Source: Labrenzia sp. THAF82
GTDB taxonomy: Bacteria; Pseudomonadota; Alphaproteobacteria; Rhizobiales; Stappiaceae
NCBI RefSeq assembly: GCF_009363435.1
Contig: NZ_CP045354.1
Coordinates: 3,996,501-4,060,500, forward strand
Direction: 5' to 3'
Length of the DNA: 64,000 nucleotides
Made by a program: the position numbers and the translations under genes. The notes under the pieces are model-generated. The model made no database searches, was not told the origin of the DNA, and saw only the letters and a list, made by a program, of their open reading frames with translations. This document shows, one piece after another, positions 34,699 through 43,214 of this stretch. Every line of letters begins with the position of its first letter. Positions within the stretch are counted from its first letter, which is position 1.

Positions 34699-34815
34699 GA
34701 TCCCCCAATCGCAGCCTTCGCATATGGATTTTGCAGCGATCGGGCTTAGTCACACCGCGATCATGAGCGTCTCAGAAGCAGGCAACTCTTTTTCGGTTGC
34801 GATCCAGTTTCATTG

Positions 34816-36807
34816 TCAGCTCACGTCTACTGACGGAATTCGCAGCGAAAACACCGTCCCTTGCCCAGGTTCGGAAGACACATCAAGCACAAGACCGTTT
34901 TGCGCGGCCAAGTCCATGCAAATGGCAAGACCAAGGCCATGACCTTCGCTCTCTTCTCCCGATTGCCAGGCTCGTCTGAACTGTGCCAGTTCTACTTCAC
35001 TCATGCCGGGTCCTGTGTCGACAACCTGCAAAAGCACGTGATCAACACGGCGCCTGATACCGGCGAGCACCCTGCCTCTTTCGGTATATTTGATAGCGTT
35101 CGACACCAGGTTCGAAGCAATGCGCATCAAGGCCAAAGGCTGAACTGAAATCATGGCACTGGATTCAACAATAACGAGGTCGAGGCCCTTTGAAGCGGCT
35201 TCGTCCCGAAACATTTGACCAACGGTCTCGAGGACCAGCGAAATCCCGTATGGTTCCGGATCTGACTGCTCTCGCTCGTGGTCTCTTTCTGTGCTCTCTT
35301 CCATGACCTTCGGGCGAGCATCCTCAAGATGCTCCAAGGCAAGATTCTGAATATAGTCGAAAGCTTCGTGCAGACGCTCGCGTGTGGCACTTGTTTCATC
35401 GCGCGTCATTGCCTCAACCGTCATGCGAAGCGCGCTCAAGGGTTGCTTGATATCGTGTGACATGGTCGCCAACTGGAGCTGGCGCTTCTCAGCCAATTCG
35501 CGAATACGCGAATAGTTCTGTTCGGCTTTCAGCAGTTCCCGTGCGGCATCCGCTTCCTTGCGGACGGCTTCAATTTCCCTGTCCAGCGCTCTTGCATGTT
35601 CGCGCCGCAATTCGACGAGCCCGGTGGAAAGACCTGCCATAACGCCAAATGCCAATGTGGCGTAGACACCCTTTATGAACCAAGGAATGGAGATCTCCGC
35701 GATGCCCATACGAAAAATCGCCAGAACAATCACCAGGGTGAAACCCGCAATTGTGACTGAAGTGACCCAGCGAACCACCCGCTTGCGTGCGCCATTGAAA
35801 GCGTCCCAGTGAAAAACGGCATAGACCTGCGCAAGCAGCATGCCTGCAAGGAGAACATATGAAAATGGCGCCATGAATTCGGCTGGAAGGACGAATACAA
35901 GGATGATCGCACCAAGTGCTCCAGCACCCGCCCAGGACAATTGCATATGGAAGCGTTGCCGGCTGGAATACCGCTGCAGCGACAGCCCTGCACAAAAGTA
36001 GCCCTGCGCGATCACAAGGAGCAGCAGGACAAGCCCCACTGACAGATGAATGTCAGGTAGATCGGGATAGAGCCAACGGTAGGGAAAATTGTCCAGATAA
36101 GCGACAAACCCGAGACCCAGCATCAGGAGCAACGCATAGGAAAATTCCACGACACTCTTCATTGCGATGCTGAAGACGAAAAAGAATATCAGGCAAGAGC
36201 CGAGAAAGGCATAAAAGCCAGCAAGTTTCAGTCCACTCGCGAATGCATTTTCCTGATGAACGGCTGGCGGCTCCAGGACGAAATCGACTTCCTCAATAGC
36301 GCCGTGAACCATTCGTGTGGCGAGCACTGCTTCTTCACCCGGCCCAAGAACAATCGAAAGGCTGCGAAGGCGAGACATGCTGTAGTCGACTGGATTGAAC
36401 GCGCGGCGAATGTCGTGTTCGAGGAGCTGTTCGACAGTTCCACCCGGCCTGATGAGGTGAACGTCTAGCGCAATCAGACCATAGATATCTGAAGCCAGGA
36501 CCCAGCTAGAGTGGGCCTGATCAGGGATCCGTTCAGGGCCCTTCAGAGCAAGTAGTCCCCAGATCCCCTGATAAGGAACGACCTTCGCTGCAACGCCTTC
36601 GAAGCTGTCCGACAAACCGCCATCTTTGAATTGGGCTGCAAGCTCGGCAAGCGCCTGCTTCCTGTCTTCCGCAAAGCCCATGAATTCACCGACATTTTCG
36701 ACGGGCCGGTTGTGTATAAGTTCCAGTGTTTGCGGTGCAGCTGACGCTGCAACGGTTGCGAAAACAACACTCAAGCAGACAAGGAAATATGCTATGACTG
36801 CTCTCAC
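34816..36807 (-). CDS. 7TMR-DISM sensor histidine kinase
   Basis: A 663-residue kinase when started at the GTG at 36807, which puts the signal peptide (RAVIAYFLVCLSVVFATVAASA) at the N-terminus. An ATG at 36837 would add 10 residues. Residues about 25-185 are a periplasmic DISM-type sensor domain. Seven membrane helices follow from about 192 to 395, then a coiled coil (400-445), HisKA with His451 in ATMSHDIKQPLSALRM, and HATPase_c with LVSNAIKYTERG, DTGPGMSE and GHGLGLAICMDLA. It is divergent from a LuxR-type response regulator with only 18 bp between the starts, and is followed downstream on its strand by the HlyC/RTX pair. The ligand is unknown; related sensors are thought to detect carbohydrates or small ligands. 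Confidence 0.88.
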   Translation of the reverse strand: MRAVIAYFLVCLSVVFATVAASAAPQTLELIHNRPVENVGEFMGFAEDRKQALAELAAQFKDGGLSDSFEGVAAKVVPYQGIWGLLALKGPERIPDQAHSSWVLASDIYGLIALDVHLIRPGGTVEQLLEHDIRRAFNPVDYSMSRLRSLSIVLGPGEEAVLATRMVHGAIEEVDFVLEPPAVHQENAFASGLKLAGFYAFLGSCLIFFFVFSIAMKSVVEFSYALLLMLGLGFVAYLDNFPYRWLYPDLPDIHLSVGLVLLLLVIAQGYFCAGLSLQRYSSRQRFHMQLSWAGAGALGAIILVFVLPAEFMAPFSYVLLAGMLLAQVYAVFHWDAFNGARKRVVRWVTSVTIAGFTLVIVLAIFRMGIAEISIPWFIKGVYATLAFGVMAGLSTGLVELRREHARALDREIEAVRKEADAARELLKAEQNYSRIRELAEKRQLQLATMSHDIKQPLSALRMTVEAMTRDETSATRERLHEAFDYIQNLALEHLEDARPKVMEESTERDHEREQSDPEPYGISLVLETVGQMFRDEAASKGLDLVIVESSAMISVQPLALMRIASNLVSNAIKYTERGRVLAGIRRRVDHVLLQVVDTGPGMSEVELAQFRRAWQSGEESEGHGLGLAICMDLAAQNGLVLDVSSEPGQGTVFSLRIPSVDVS

Positions 36808-36825
36808 ACCGTCCCCTTCACCTTT

Positions 36826-37494
36826 TTGGTCGAGCATACATTGTCGCAGTCTCGCTTTCATGCCGTAATTGCTGATGACCATGCAATTGTCCGAGCCGGA
36901 TTGCGCAGTGCCCTTGAAACTCCAGGCACCGTCGAGCCAGACGGCATAGAAGTCGTTGCTGAAGCCAGCGACGGATTGCAGGCGATTGCAGCGCTTCGGC
37001 AGCACCGTCCAACATTGCTAATTCTGGATGTCCAGATGCCGCATGCTGGCGGGTTGGAAGTACTTGTGGAGGCAAGGCGCTGGTCGCCGGAGACAAAAGT
37101 CGTTGTGCTGACCGGCGTTTCAGCCATCGGCAAGATTGGTGAGTTGGTGGCCAGCGGCGTTGATGGGCTTTTTTCTAAAAGCGAAGACCATGATGAGCTA
37201 ATCCGTAAGCTGCCGAACATCTTGCGCGGGCATCGCCACATTGCAACGCGTTTTGAAACTTTGCTTGAGGATGCTCCGGATGTGCCGATACTGTCTGATC
37301 GCGAACGGCAAACTCTCAATTTGATTGTCTCAGGCCGATCCAACAAGGAAATTGCCGATACACTTGGCATCAGTGCCAAAACAGTCGACCGCCACCGCAC
37401 CAATCTCATGAAGAAACTTGATGTTCATTCCGTTGCGCAGCTGATTGCCTATGCCCTGCGTGAAGGCTTGATTGACCCTTCTGTCGAACTGTAA
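36826..37494 (+). CDS. LuxR/NarL-family response regulator
   Basis: A 222-residue two-domain regulator. Receiver: VIADDHAIVRAGLRSAL, phosphorylation site Asp68 in LLILDVQMPHAGG, conserved Thr/Ser in VVLTGVSA, Lys in GLFSKSED. A C-terminal LuxR HTH at about 150-215 contains LSDRERQTLNLIVSGRSNKEIADTLGISAKTV. No ATG is in frame near the start. The TTG at 36826 or TTG at 36841 must be used, which suggests weak or tightly coupled translation. It is divergent from the 7TM kinase and is its likely partner. The HlyC/RTX genes, with a symmetric site upstream, are plausible targets. Confidence 0.88.
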   Translation: MVEHTLSQSRFHAVIADDHAIVRAGLRSALETPGTVEPDGIEVVAEASDGLQAIAALRQHRPTLLILDVQMPHAGGLEVLVEARRWSPETKVVVLTGVSAIGKIGELVASGVDGLFSKSEDHDELIRKLPNILRGHRHIATRFETLLEDAPDVPILSDRERQTLNLIVSGRSNKEIADTLGISAKTVDRHRTNLMKKLDVHSVAQLIAYALREGLIDPSVEL

Positions 37495-37581
37495 CGCCCA
37501 ATATGCACACTGGCTGTTGGGTCAAACGCGAACGACCCCACGCGTCAGTATCGCGGGATCGTTTTCTTCCGGGATGAGTTA

Positions 37582-38646
37582 TCAGACTCGTTGAGTAAAG
37601 GTCGCCGCCTTGACCTCAATCGCGTAGTCCTTTGCCAGAGCAAGGAAAGCGTCATAGCTTTTTTGTACTTCGGCAAATTTCGGGTTGGCAGCAGCATTTT
37701 CGGCCATGACCTCTGAGACTGCCGGTTTGAGCGCTGCCATCACATCCTCAGGGAATGCGGCAAAAGTCACGCCATCGTCCTTGAGTTTTTTCATGGCGAC
37801 GGCGTTGAAATAATCAAACTGCGCCGTGGTTTCGACCGAAACGGCCTCCGCAGCGTTGGCAATCACTGCCTGCAGATGCGCCGGCAGACCATCATAGGCA
37901 TCTTGGTTGACAACGATTTCCAAGGCAGCAGACGGCTCGTGGAAGGCTGGGACATAACAGTATTTGGCAACCTTCTGCAGACCAAAGGCCTGATCGAGCA
38001 TGGGCCCGACCCATTCTGCCGCATCAATCGCGCCCGACTGGAAAGACGGAAAAATTTCCGGAGGCGGCAAGAGCACCGCATTGACACCAAGCTTGCGCAT
38101 GGCTTCACCGCCGAGACCAGCGATGCGCATGTTGAGGCCTGAGAGATCGTCTAGGCTTTCCACCGGGTTCTTGAACCAGCCTGCGGCCTGTACTCCGGAA
38201 CTGCCGGAATAGAAGGGTTTCAGACCACGTTCCGCATAAATGCTATCCCAAAGATCCTGACCGCCGCCGTATCGCAGCCAAGCCGTGGTTTCCACTGCAG
38301 TCATGCCGAAAGGTACCGCTGAGAAGAAGTGCAAGGCCGAGTTTTTCGATGCCGCATAATAAGGCGTTGAATGGCCGATTTCAGCGGTTCCCTGCTCCAC
38401 CGCATCTTCAACACCAAACGGTGGCACCAGCTCACCACCGGAAAAGACCTTCAGGGTCAACTGACCATCTGACATTGCCGCAACGCGTTCAGCAAAAGAT
38501 GTCACATTGGTGCCAACACCAGGTGCCTTTGCAGGAAAGGAGGTCGGTAATTTCCACTCGACCTTGCCCTGTGCAATCGCCGGGGCAGACAGCATGGTTG
38601 CGGGCGCAGCAACTGCACCGACCTTCAGGAAATCGCGTCTTTTCAT
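37582..38646 (-). CDS. TRAP transporter substrate-binding protein (DctP/TakP type)
   Basis: A 354-residue periplasmic binding protein. The N-terminus MKRRDFLKVGAVAAPA is a Tat signal (RRDFLK) with cleavage near SAPAIAQ. The mature part has WKLPTSFPAKAPGVGTN, LKVFSGGELVPPFGVEDAVEQG, and the ligand-binding LNMRIAGLGGEAMRKLGVNAV with an Arg that pairs to carboxylates, then LPPPEIFPSFQSGAIDAAEW. This closely follows the TakP group that binds 2-oxoacids or related monocarboxylates with a divalent cation. It is first in order with the large permease gene (12 bp) and the small permease, although the small-subunit gene comes first in transcription. Confidence 0.9.
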   Translation of the reverse strand: MKRRDFLKVGAVAAPATMLSAPAIAQGKVEWKLPTSFPAKAPGVGTNVTSFAERVAAMSDGQLTLKVFSGGELVPPFGVEDAVEQGTAEIGHSTPYYAASKNSALHFFSAVPFGMTAVETTAWLRYGGGQDLWDSIYAERGLKPFYSGSSGVQAAGWFKNPVESLDDLSGLNMRIAGLGGEAMRKLGVNAVLLPPPEIFPSFQSGAIDAAEWVGPMLDQAFGLQKVAKYCYVPAFHEPSAALEIVVNQDAYDGLPAHLQAVIANAAEAVSVETTAQFDYFNAVAMKKLKDDGVTFAAFPEDVMAALKPAVSEVMAENAAANPKFAEVQKSYDAFLALAKDYAIEVKAATFTQRV

Positions 38647-38658
38647 TTCAACTTCTCC

Positions 38659-40215
38659 TCAGAACAAAACAGCGGGCAGCCAGGTGGCAAGCACCGGAAA
38701 CGCAACGACTACGGCAAGCGCCAGCAATTGAATTGCGACAAACGGAATAACCGCAACGTAAATGTCAGACGTTCGGATTTCCGCCGGGGCCACAGATCGA
38801 AAGTAAAAGAGCGCAAAACCGAAGGGTGGCGTCAAGAAGGATGTTTGCAGGTTGAGCGCAATCAGAACTGCAAACCAGACCGGGCTTATGTCCGATTGCA
38901 GGATGATCGGCCCGACTATTGGCACGACAATGAAGATGATTTCGACAAATTCCAGGATGAATCCCAGGAGGAATATGACCAGAAGCGTCAACACAAGCAT
39001 GCCATATGCGCCGCCGGGCAATGCCTGCAAAACTTCGGCGACGTGCTCGTCTCCGTCAAAACCGCGAAAGACCAGCGACAGAATGCTGGCAGCGATCACG
39101 ATGCCGAAGATCATGCCCGTAATCGACACAGTTTCACGCAGTGCAGGTATCAAAACATCTTTCTTCAGAAGCGAATTTGCAGCAGCCAACAACAGACAGA
39201 AAGCCAACAACATCAAGGCAACGGAAACAATCGTTGTTCCCGACCACACGATCTTGCCGCCGGCAAATTCAAGACCGAACACGCCTGCTCTGCGCAAAAC
39301 CAAAAGCAGAACGGCCAATATTGCACACGCAATTGCAAGACGTGCGGCGGGGCCTCCCCGGCCTGAGGCGGCGATCAATACGGCACCAGCCACACCAACA
39401 GATGCGGCTTCGGTGGGCGTTGCAACGCCAACAAGAATGCTGCCAAGAACTGCGACGATCAATCCGAGTGTCGGAGCAATGCTTCCAATCAACTCAAGGA
39501 CCGAGACTTTGTTTCCGTCCGCATCCGACCGGTCTGCCGCAGGAGCGCCGCGTAAGCGAAAGAGAACATAAGCGGCGTAAAGCAAGACAAGCAAAAGCCC
39601 GGGCAGCAGCGCGCCAGCGAACAGATCCCCAACTGTGACGGGGTCCGGAGCAAAATTTCCGGCCTCCTGCTGCGCCTCGAAATAGGCATTGGAAATCTGG
39701 TCACCCAATAGAATGAGGACAATTGAAGGCGGGATGATCTGGCCCAATGTGCCGCTTGCACAGATCAACCCGGCACTCATGTGCTTGTTGATGCCCGACG
39801 AAAGAAGCGCCGGGAGTGTGATTGTGCCCAGCATAACAATAGTCGCACCGATGATGCCCGTAGACGCTGCAATCAACGCACTCACCAAAATGACGGCGAG
39901 AGCAAGCGACCCTTGATTGCCACCCAACGCATTCGTCAGGCTCTTGAGCATTTTCTCGGCCTGCCGCGATTTCTCCAACAAGAGGCCCATGAACACGAAG
40001 AGTGGCACAGCAAGCAGCAACGGATTGGACATGACCCCGAAGACACGCTGCGGCGCAGCTTGAAAAAAAACGAGATCGAATTGGCCGAAAGCGGCAGCAA
40101 GCAATGCGACAAGGGTGGGTGCTCCGGCAATGGCCAGCAGAACCGGGACACCGGACAAAATGCAGCCGAAAACGGCCATGGCCATTATGAGCAACCAGAC
40201 AACATCCATGCTCAT
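38659..40215 (-). CDS. TRAP transporter large permease (DctM)
   Basis: A 518-residue protein beginning MSMDVVWLLIMAMAVFGCIL, with about 12-14 helices. The family blocks are VPLFVFMGLLLEKSRQAEKML near 95, the conserved GTLGQIIPPSIVLILLGD near 175, and FLEFVEIIFIVVPIVGPI late in the chain. A longer middle region than in standard DctM (about 430) matches the larger DctM of TakP-type systems. The ATG at 40215 overlaps the stop of the small subunit by 4 bp (ATGA). It forms the sodium-dependent translocation subunit. Confidence 0.9.
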   Translation of the reverse strand: MSMDVVWLLIMAMAVFGCILSGVPVLLAIAGAPTLVALLAAAFGQFDLVFFQAAPQRVFGVMSNPLLLAVPLFVFMGLLLEKSRQAEKMLKSLTNALGGNQGSLALAVILVSALIAASTGIIGATIVMLGTITLPALLSSGINKHMSAGLICASGTLGQIIPPSIVLILLGDQISNAYFEAQQEAGNFAPDPVTVGDLFAGALLPGLLLVLLYAAYVLFRLRGAPAADRSDADGNKVSVLELIGSIAPTLGLIVAVLGSILVGVATPTEAASVGVAGAVLIAASGRGGPAARLAIACAILAVLLLVLRRAGVFGLEFAGGKIVWSGTTIVSVALMLLAFCLLLAAANSLLKKDVLIPALRETVSITGMIFGIVIAASILSLVFRGFDGDEHVAEVLQALPGGAYGMLVLTLLVIFLLGFILEFVEIIFIVVPIVGPIILQSDISPVWFAVLIALNLQTSFLTPPFGFALFYFRSVAPAEIRTSDIYVAVIPFVAIQLLALAVVVAFPVLATWLPAVLF

Positions 40216-40685
40216 TTGAAGGCCTGCCGGACAGCGCCGATCAGTCTCTGAAGGCAATGGAGGATCACAAGCGCCGGCAAAATCAGCAAGCAGGTCTTGA
40301 CCAGAAACAATCCTGGGAGCCCTCCTGTTTCCGGCGAGCCCTCCAGAATGACCCAGGAGCTCTTCACCAGCGGGAATGCCGCCCAAAGCATGATGCCGAA
40401 AACCGGAAGCGCAAGAAGAAGATCTCCGAGCCAGTCTATGCGTCGATTGACGGCGTCGTCCCATTTTTGGCGAAAGACATCAACACGCACGTGATTTCCC
40501 CCGTCAAATGCAACGATAACCGACAAGGCAACCAGAGACGCAAATGCATAATTGACCGCATCCTGTATTTCCAAAAAACCGAAACCCAAGAGGTAACGCA
40601 TCAAGACAATCAGCAACTGTCCCAGAAAAACAGTTGCGGTGAGCACCATGCAAATCCATCGGACGGTATTGAAAATTCCTCGCAT
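40212..40685 (-). CDS. TRAP transporter small permease (DctQ)
   Basis: A 157-residue membrane protein with four helices. MRGIFNTVRWICMVLTATVFLGQLLIVLMRY at the start and later GGNHVRVDVF, the small conserved turn of the DctQ family, which precedes RLI-type helices. An earlier in-frame TTG at 40718 exists, but the ATG at 40685 gives the usual length. The stop overlaps the DctM start. It is the first gene of the dctQ-dctM-dctP operon. Confidence 0.87.
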   Translation of the reverse strand: MRGIFNTVRWICMVLTATVFLGQLLIVLMRYLLGFGFLEIQDAVNYAFASLVALSVIVAFDGGNHVRVDVFRQKWDDAVNRRIDWLGDLLLALPVFGIMLWAAFPLVKSSWVILEGSPETGGLPGLFLVKTCLLILPALVILHCLQRLIGAVRQAFK

Positions 40686-41308
40686 CAAAAGTCCGTTCCA
40701 ATAACTTCCGTCCAACAATGCACTCGATTGACTCTTTTGATCCGGCGCTCAAATCGGGTGCAGATTAGTCGCCTGATTTGGTCATGTATAGAAGCATTTA
40801 CTTTCGCAGCCACGATAACCCCCAGGCGAAAATAGGCTCCTGCGGCGTGAAAATCCTACACACCGTTATATCTCTTTTGCACACACACCCGGGCTTCATG
40901 AGATCAGGTCCCGGCAATCCAGTCTGAAACCAACGTCGCATTCGACTGTCGCCTGACTGAATTTCTATTTGGTCACCGAAAGGAGAAAGTTTGCGTCGCA
41001 AAAACTCAACGACTAATCTTAGCTGCTTGAATAGTCTGAAGATTGTAAAACGCATTCAGGCGCAGGAGGTTTTTTGAATAGATTTCAGAATCTTAAAAAG
41101 AAATTTGACGCTCTATTTCCACAACTTTGACTATCATGAACTCACTTTGACTCCTTGCTGCGTCGCAGCAATTACGATATCCAAATTGTCAAGGTGCCGT
41201 CATCACCGCGCGGCCACTGCGCTCCTTTCTCCTCCTAAAGCAAAGTGGCTTCCTCCCAGCGGAAATCCGGCATCTTCCGGTTTTTGAATTCATTCAGGAG
41301 TCCCTTCA
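40686..41308. other. About 620-bp divergent intergenic region
   Basis: It holds the promoters of the TRAP operon (left) and the peroxiredoxin (right). Three spaced TTTGAC elements lie at about 41104, 41125 and 41147. An 85-codon frame at 40798-41055 (-) shows no recognisable content and is probably not a gene. No RNA gene seen. Confidence 0.4.
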
Positions 41309-41851
41309 ATGCTCGGCAAAAAAATTCCTTTCGTTACATTTCGCACCCGTGTTCGCGACGATTCAATCGATGGACCTAACCCCTTTCGTTGGGAAGACAA
41401 AACCAGCGATGACTATTTCAAGGGCAAAAGGGTCGTCCTGTTTTCCCTTCCAGGTGCATTCACGCCAACCTGCTCCACGTTTCAGCTCCCCGATTTTGAG
41501 AAACTCTATGCCGACTTCCAAGCCGAAGGTGTCGACGAAATCTACTGTGTATCGGTGAACGACGCGTTCGTTATGAATGCCTGGGCCAAGGCGCAGGGCG
41601 TGAATAGCGTCAAGGTTATTCCTGATGGATCAGGCGAGTTCACGCGCAAGATGGGCATGCTTGTCGCCAAAGACAATCTTGGCTTTGGAATGCGTTCGTG
41701 GAGGTATGGCGCTATTGTCAATGATGGTGTTGTCGAACAATGGTTTGAAGAAGAAGGCTTCGCCGACAATTGCGAGAGCGACCCCTACGGCCTGTCTTCC
41801 CCGCAGAACATTCTTGAATCCTTGCGCGCCGACAAAGTCAAAGCCGCATAA
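41309..41851 (+). CDS. Peroxiredoxin (Prx5-like, one peroxidatic cysteine)
   Basis: A 180-residue cytosolic peroxidase. It is recognised by KRVVLFSLPGAFTPTCSTFQLPDFEKL at about residues 43-69, where PGAFTPTCS carries the peroxidatic cysteine (about residue 58), and by EIYCVSVNDAFVMNAWAKAQG. The WFEEEGFADNCESDPYG end includes a second cysteine that could act as resolving residue with glutaredoxin/glutathione. Bacterial Prx5 enzymes reduce H2O2 and organic hydroperoxides. The ATG at 41309 has a CAGGAG ribosome-binding site. It ends at a strong terminator shared with the cyd operon. Confidence 0.93.
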   Translation: MLGKKIPFVTFRTRVRDDSIDGPNPFRWEDKTSDDYFKGKRVVLFSLPGAFTPTCSTFQLPDFEKLYADFQAEGVDEIYCVSVNDAFVMNAWAKAQGVNSVKVIPDGSGEFTRKMGMLVAKDNLGFGMRSWRYGAIVNDGVVEQWFEEEGFADNCESDPYGLSSPQNILESLRADKVKAA

Positions 41852-41880
41852 ATCAGAACGGGCTTCTATCTGCTTGTTCA

Positions 41881-41914
41881 AAGCCCCGGATTGAGAGATC
41901 CGGGGCTTTTTTTG
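41881..41914 (+). terminator. Rho-independent terminator after the peroxiredoxin gene
   Basis: AAGCCCCGGA (41881-41890) pairs with TCCGGGGCTT (41899-41908) around an 8-nt loop, followed by a run of T. It lies between the peroxiredoxin stop and the stop of cydX on the other strand, so it can also serve the cyd operon. Confidence 0.9.
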
Positions 41915-41915
41915 T

Positions 41916-42038
41916 CTATCGTCTCAGGTCTTCCTGTCGCCGACGCTCGTCTTCACTTCGCAGTTCCAGCCACATGGCATTCAGGATTGCGAGGCAACAC
42001 GCCAACGGCATCCCGAGGATCCAGGCAAAATACCACAT
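41916..42038 (-). CDS. cydX: Cytochrome bd oxidase small subunit CydX
   Basis: A 40-residue peptide beginning MWYFAWILGMPLACCLAILN and ending in a charged tail (RRRQEDLRR). CydX proteins are 30-50 residues with a single helix and the conserved MWYFAWILG-type start; they bind CydAB and stabilise the hemes. The gene follows cydB by 12 bp on the same strand and has a GAGGAG ribosome-binding site. Its stop is next to the shared terminator, making it the last gene of the operon. Confidence 0.93.
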   Translation of the reverse strand: MWYFAWILGMPLACCLAILNAMWLELRSEDERRRQEDLRR

Positions 42039-42050
42039 CAGGTCATCTCC

Positions 42051-43208
42051 TCAGTAGGCCGTGTGATTGTCGCGTTCGATGGTTTCCTCATCCACCTTGC
42101 CCCACAGGACCTTGTAGACCCAGGCCGTGTAAACGAGGATCATCGGCAGGAAGATCAAGGTCGCCACCAACATGTTGAACAGTGTTCGATGTGTCGACGA
42201 CGCATCCCAGACCGTCAGGCTGGCTTCAGGTTGAACCGAAGATGGCAGTATGAACGGAAACATGGATACACCGACGGTGGATATGATCCCGACGACCGCT
42301 GACTTGGAAAACAGAAAGATCGGCATTTCCAGTCGTGTCTGCAGGAGCAACATTGTGCCCAGCATGCCGACAAACCCGAGCCCTGGTGCAAGCCAGAGGA
42401 TGGGATGCGCCGCGTAGTTGATCATCCATGCACCGCTTTCCGTGACGGCTTGTTTGGCCAGCGGGTTGGCCTGCATGTTCGGGTCAACCTCCGAGGTGAT
42501 CCGGAAGCCTTCGACATAACCGCTGGCGATGAGATAACCACCGAGCGCAAACAGAACGATACCCAAAGCAGATGCAAGCGTGCCGGACCGCCGAGCGCGT
42601 GCCGCAATGTCTCCCGAGGCCCGCATCACAAGCCAAACCGAACCGTGCATCACGAGCATCGCGACAGACAACAATCCACAAAGAAGCGAGAATGCTGAAA
42701 ACAGGCCAAAGAACGACCCTTCATAAGTCATGCGCAGGTCAGAATCGAGGCTGAACGGAACACCCAGCAACACGTTGCCAACGGCAACGCCGAAGACCAG
42801 CGCGGGCACGAATGAACCGGTAAACAGTGCCCAATCCCAGGCAGTGCGCCATGAGGGGTCCGGCCGTTTCGACCGGTATTTGAAGGCGACAGGCCTGAGG
42901 ATCATGACTGCAAGCACAATGAACATCGCGAGATAGAAACCTGAGAAGCTGATCGCATAAAGCGGCGGCCAGGCAGCGAAGATCGCACCGCCTCCCAGGA
43001 TAAACCAAACCTGGTTGCCTTCCCAGGTCGGGCCAATCGTATTGATTACGACACGCCGTTCGATGTCGCTCTCAGCGATAAAGGGCAGCAAGGCTCCAAC
43101 ACCCATGTCAAAACCGTCCGTGACGGCAAAGCCGATCAGCAGAATGCCGAGAAGCAGCCACCAGATCATTTTCAGCACCGAGTAATCGATCAATTCATAA
43201 AGGATCAT
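42051..43208 (-). CDS. cydB: Cytochrome bd ubiquinol oxidase subunit II
   Basis: A 385-residue membrane protein with about nine helices. The start is MIWWLLLGILLIGFAVTDGFDMGVGALLPF, followed by INTIGPTWEGNQVWFILGGGAIFAAWP, the diagnostic CydB blocks near residues 20-85. It pairs with CydA as the high-affinity terminal quinol oxidase that works at low oxygen. The gene starts 6 bp after the cydA stop and ends 12 bp before cydX. Confidence 0.96.
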   Translation of the reverse strand: MILYELIDYSVLKMIWWLLLGILLIGFAVTDGFDMGVGALLPFIAESDIERRVVINTIGPTWEGNQVWFILGGGAIFAAWPPLYAISFSGFYLAMFIVLAVMILRPVAFKYRSKRPDPSWRTAWDWALFTGSFVPALVFGVAVGNVLLGVPFSLDSDLRMTYEGSFFGLFSAFSLLCGLLSVAMLVMHGSVWLVMRASGDIAARARRSGTLASALGIVLFALGGYLIASGYVEGFRITSEVDPNMQANPLAKQAVTESGAWMINYAAHPILWLAPGLGFVGMLGTMLLLQTRLEMPIFLFSKSAVVGIISTVGVSMFPFILPSSVQPEASLTVWDASSTHRTLFNMLVATLIFLPMILVYTAWVYKVLWGKVDEETIERDNHTAY

Positions 43209-43214
43209 CGTGTC

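Noticed and set aside
40798..41055. An 85-codon minus-strand frame in the TRAP/peroxiredoxin gap
   Set aside because: No family resemblance, no ribosome-binding site, and atypical composition for a protein.
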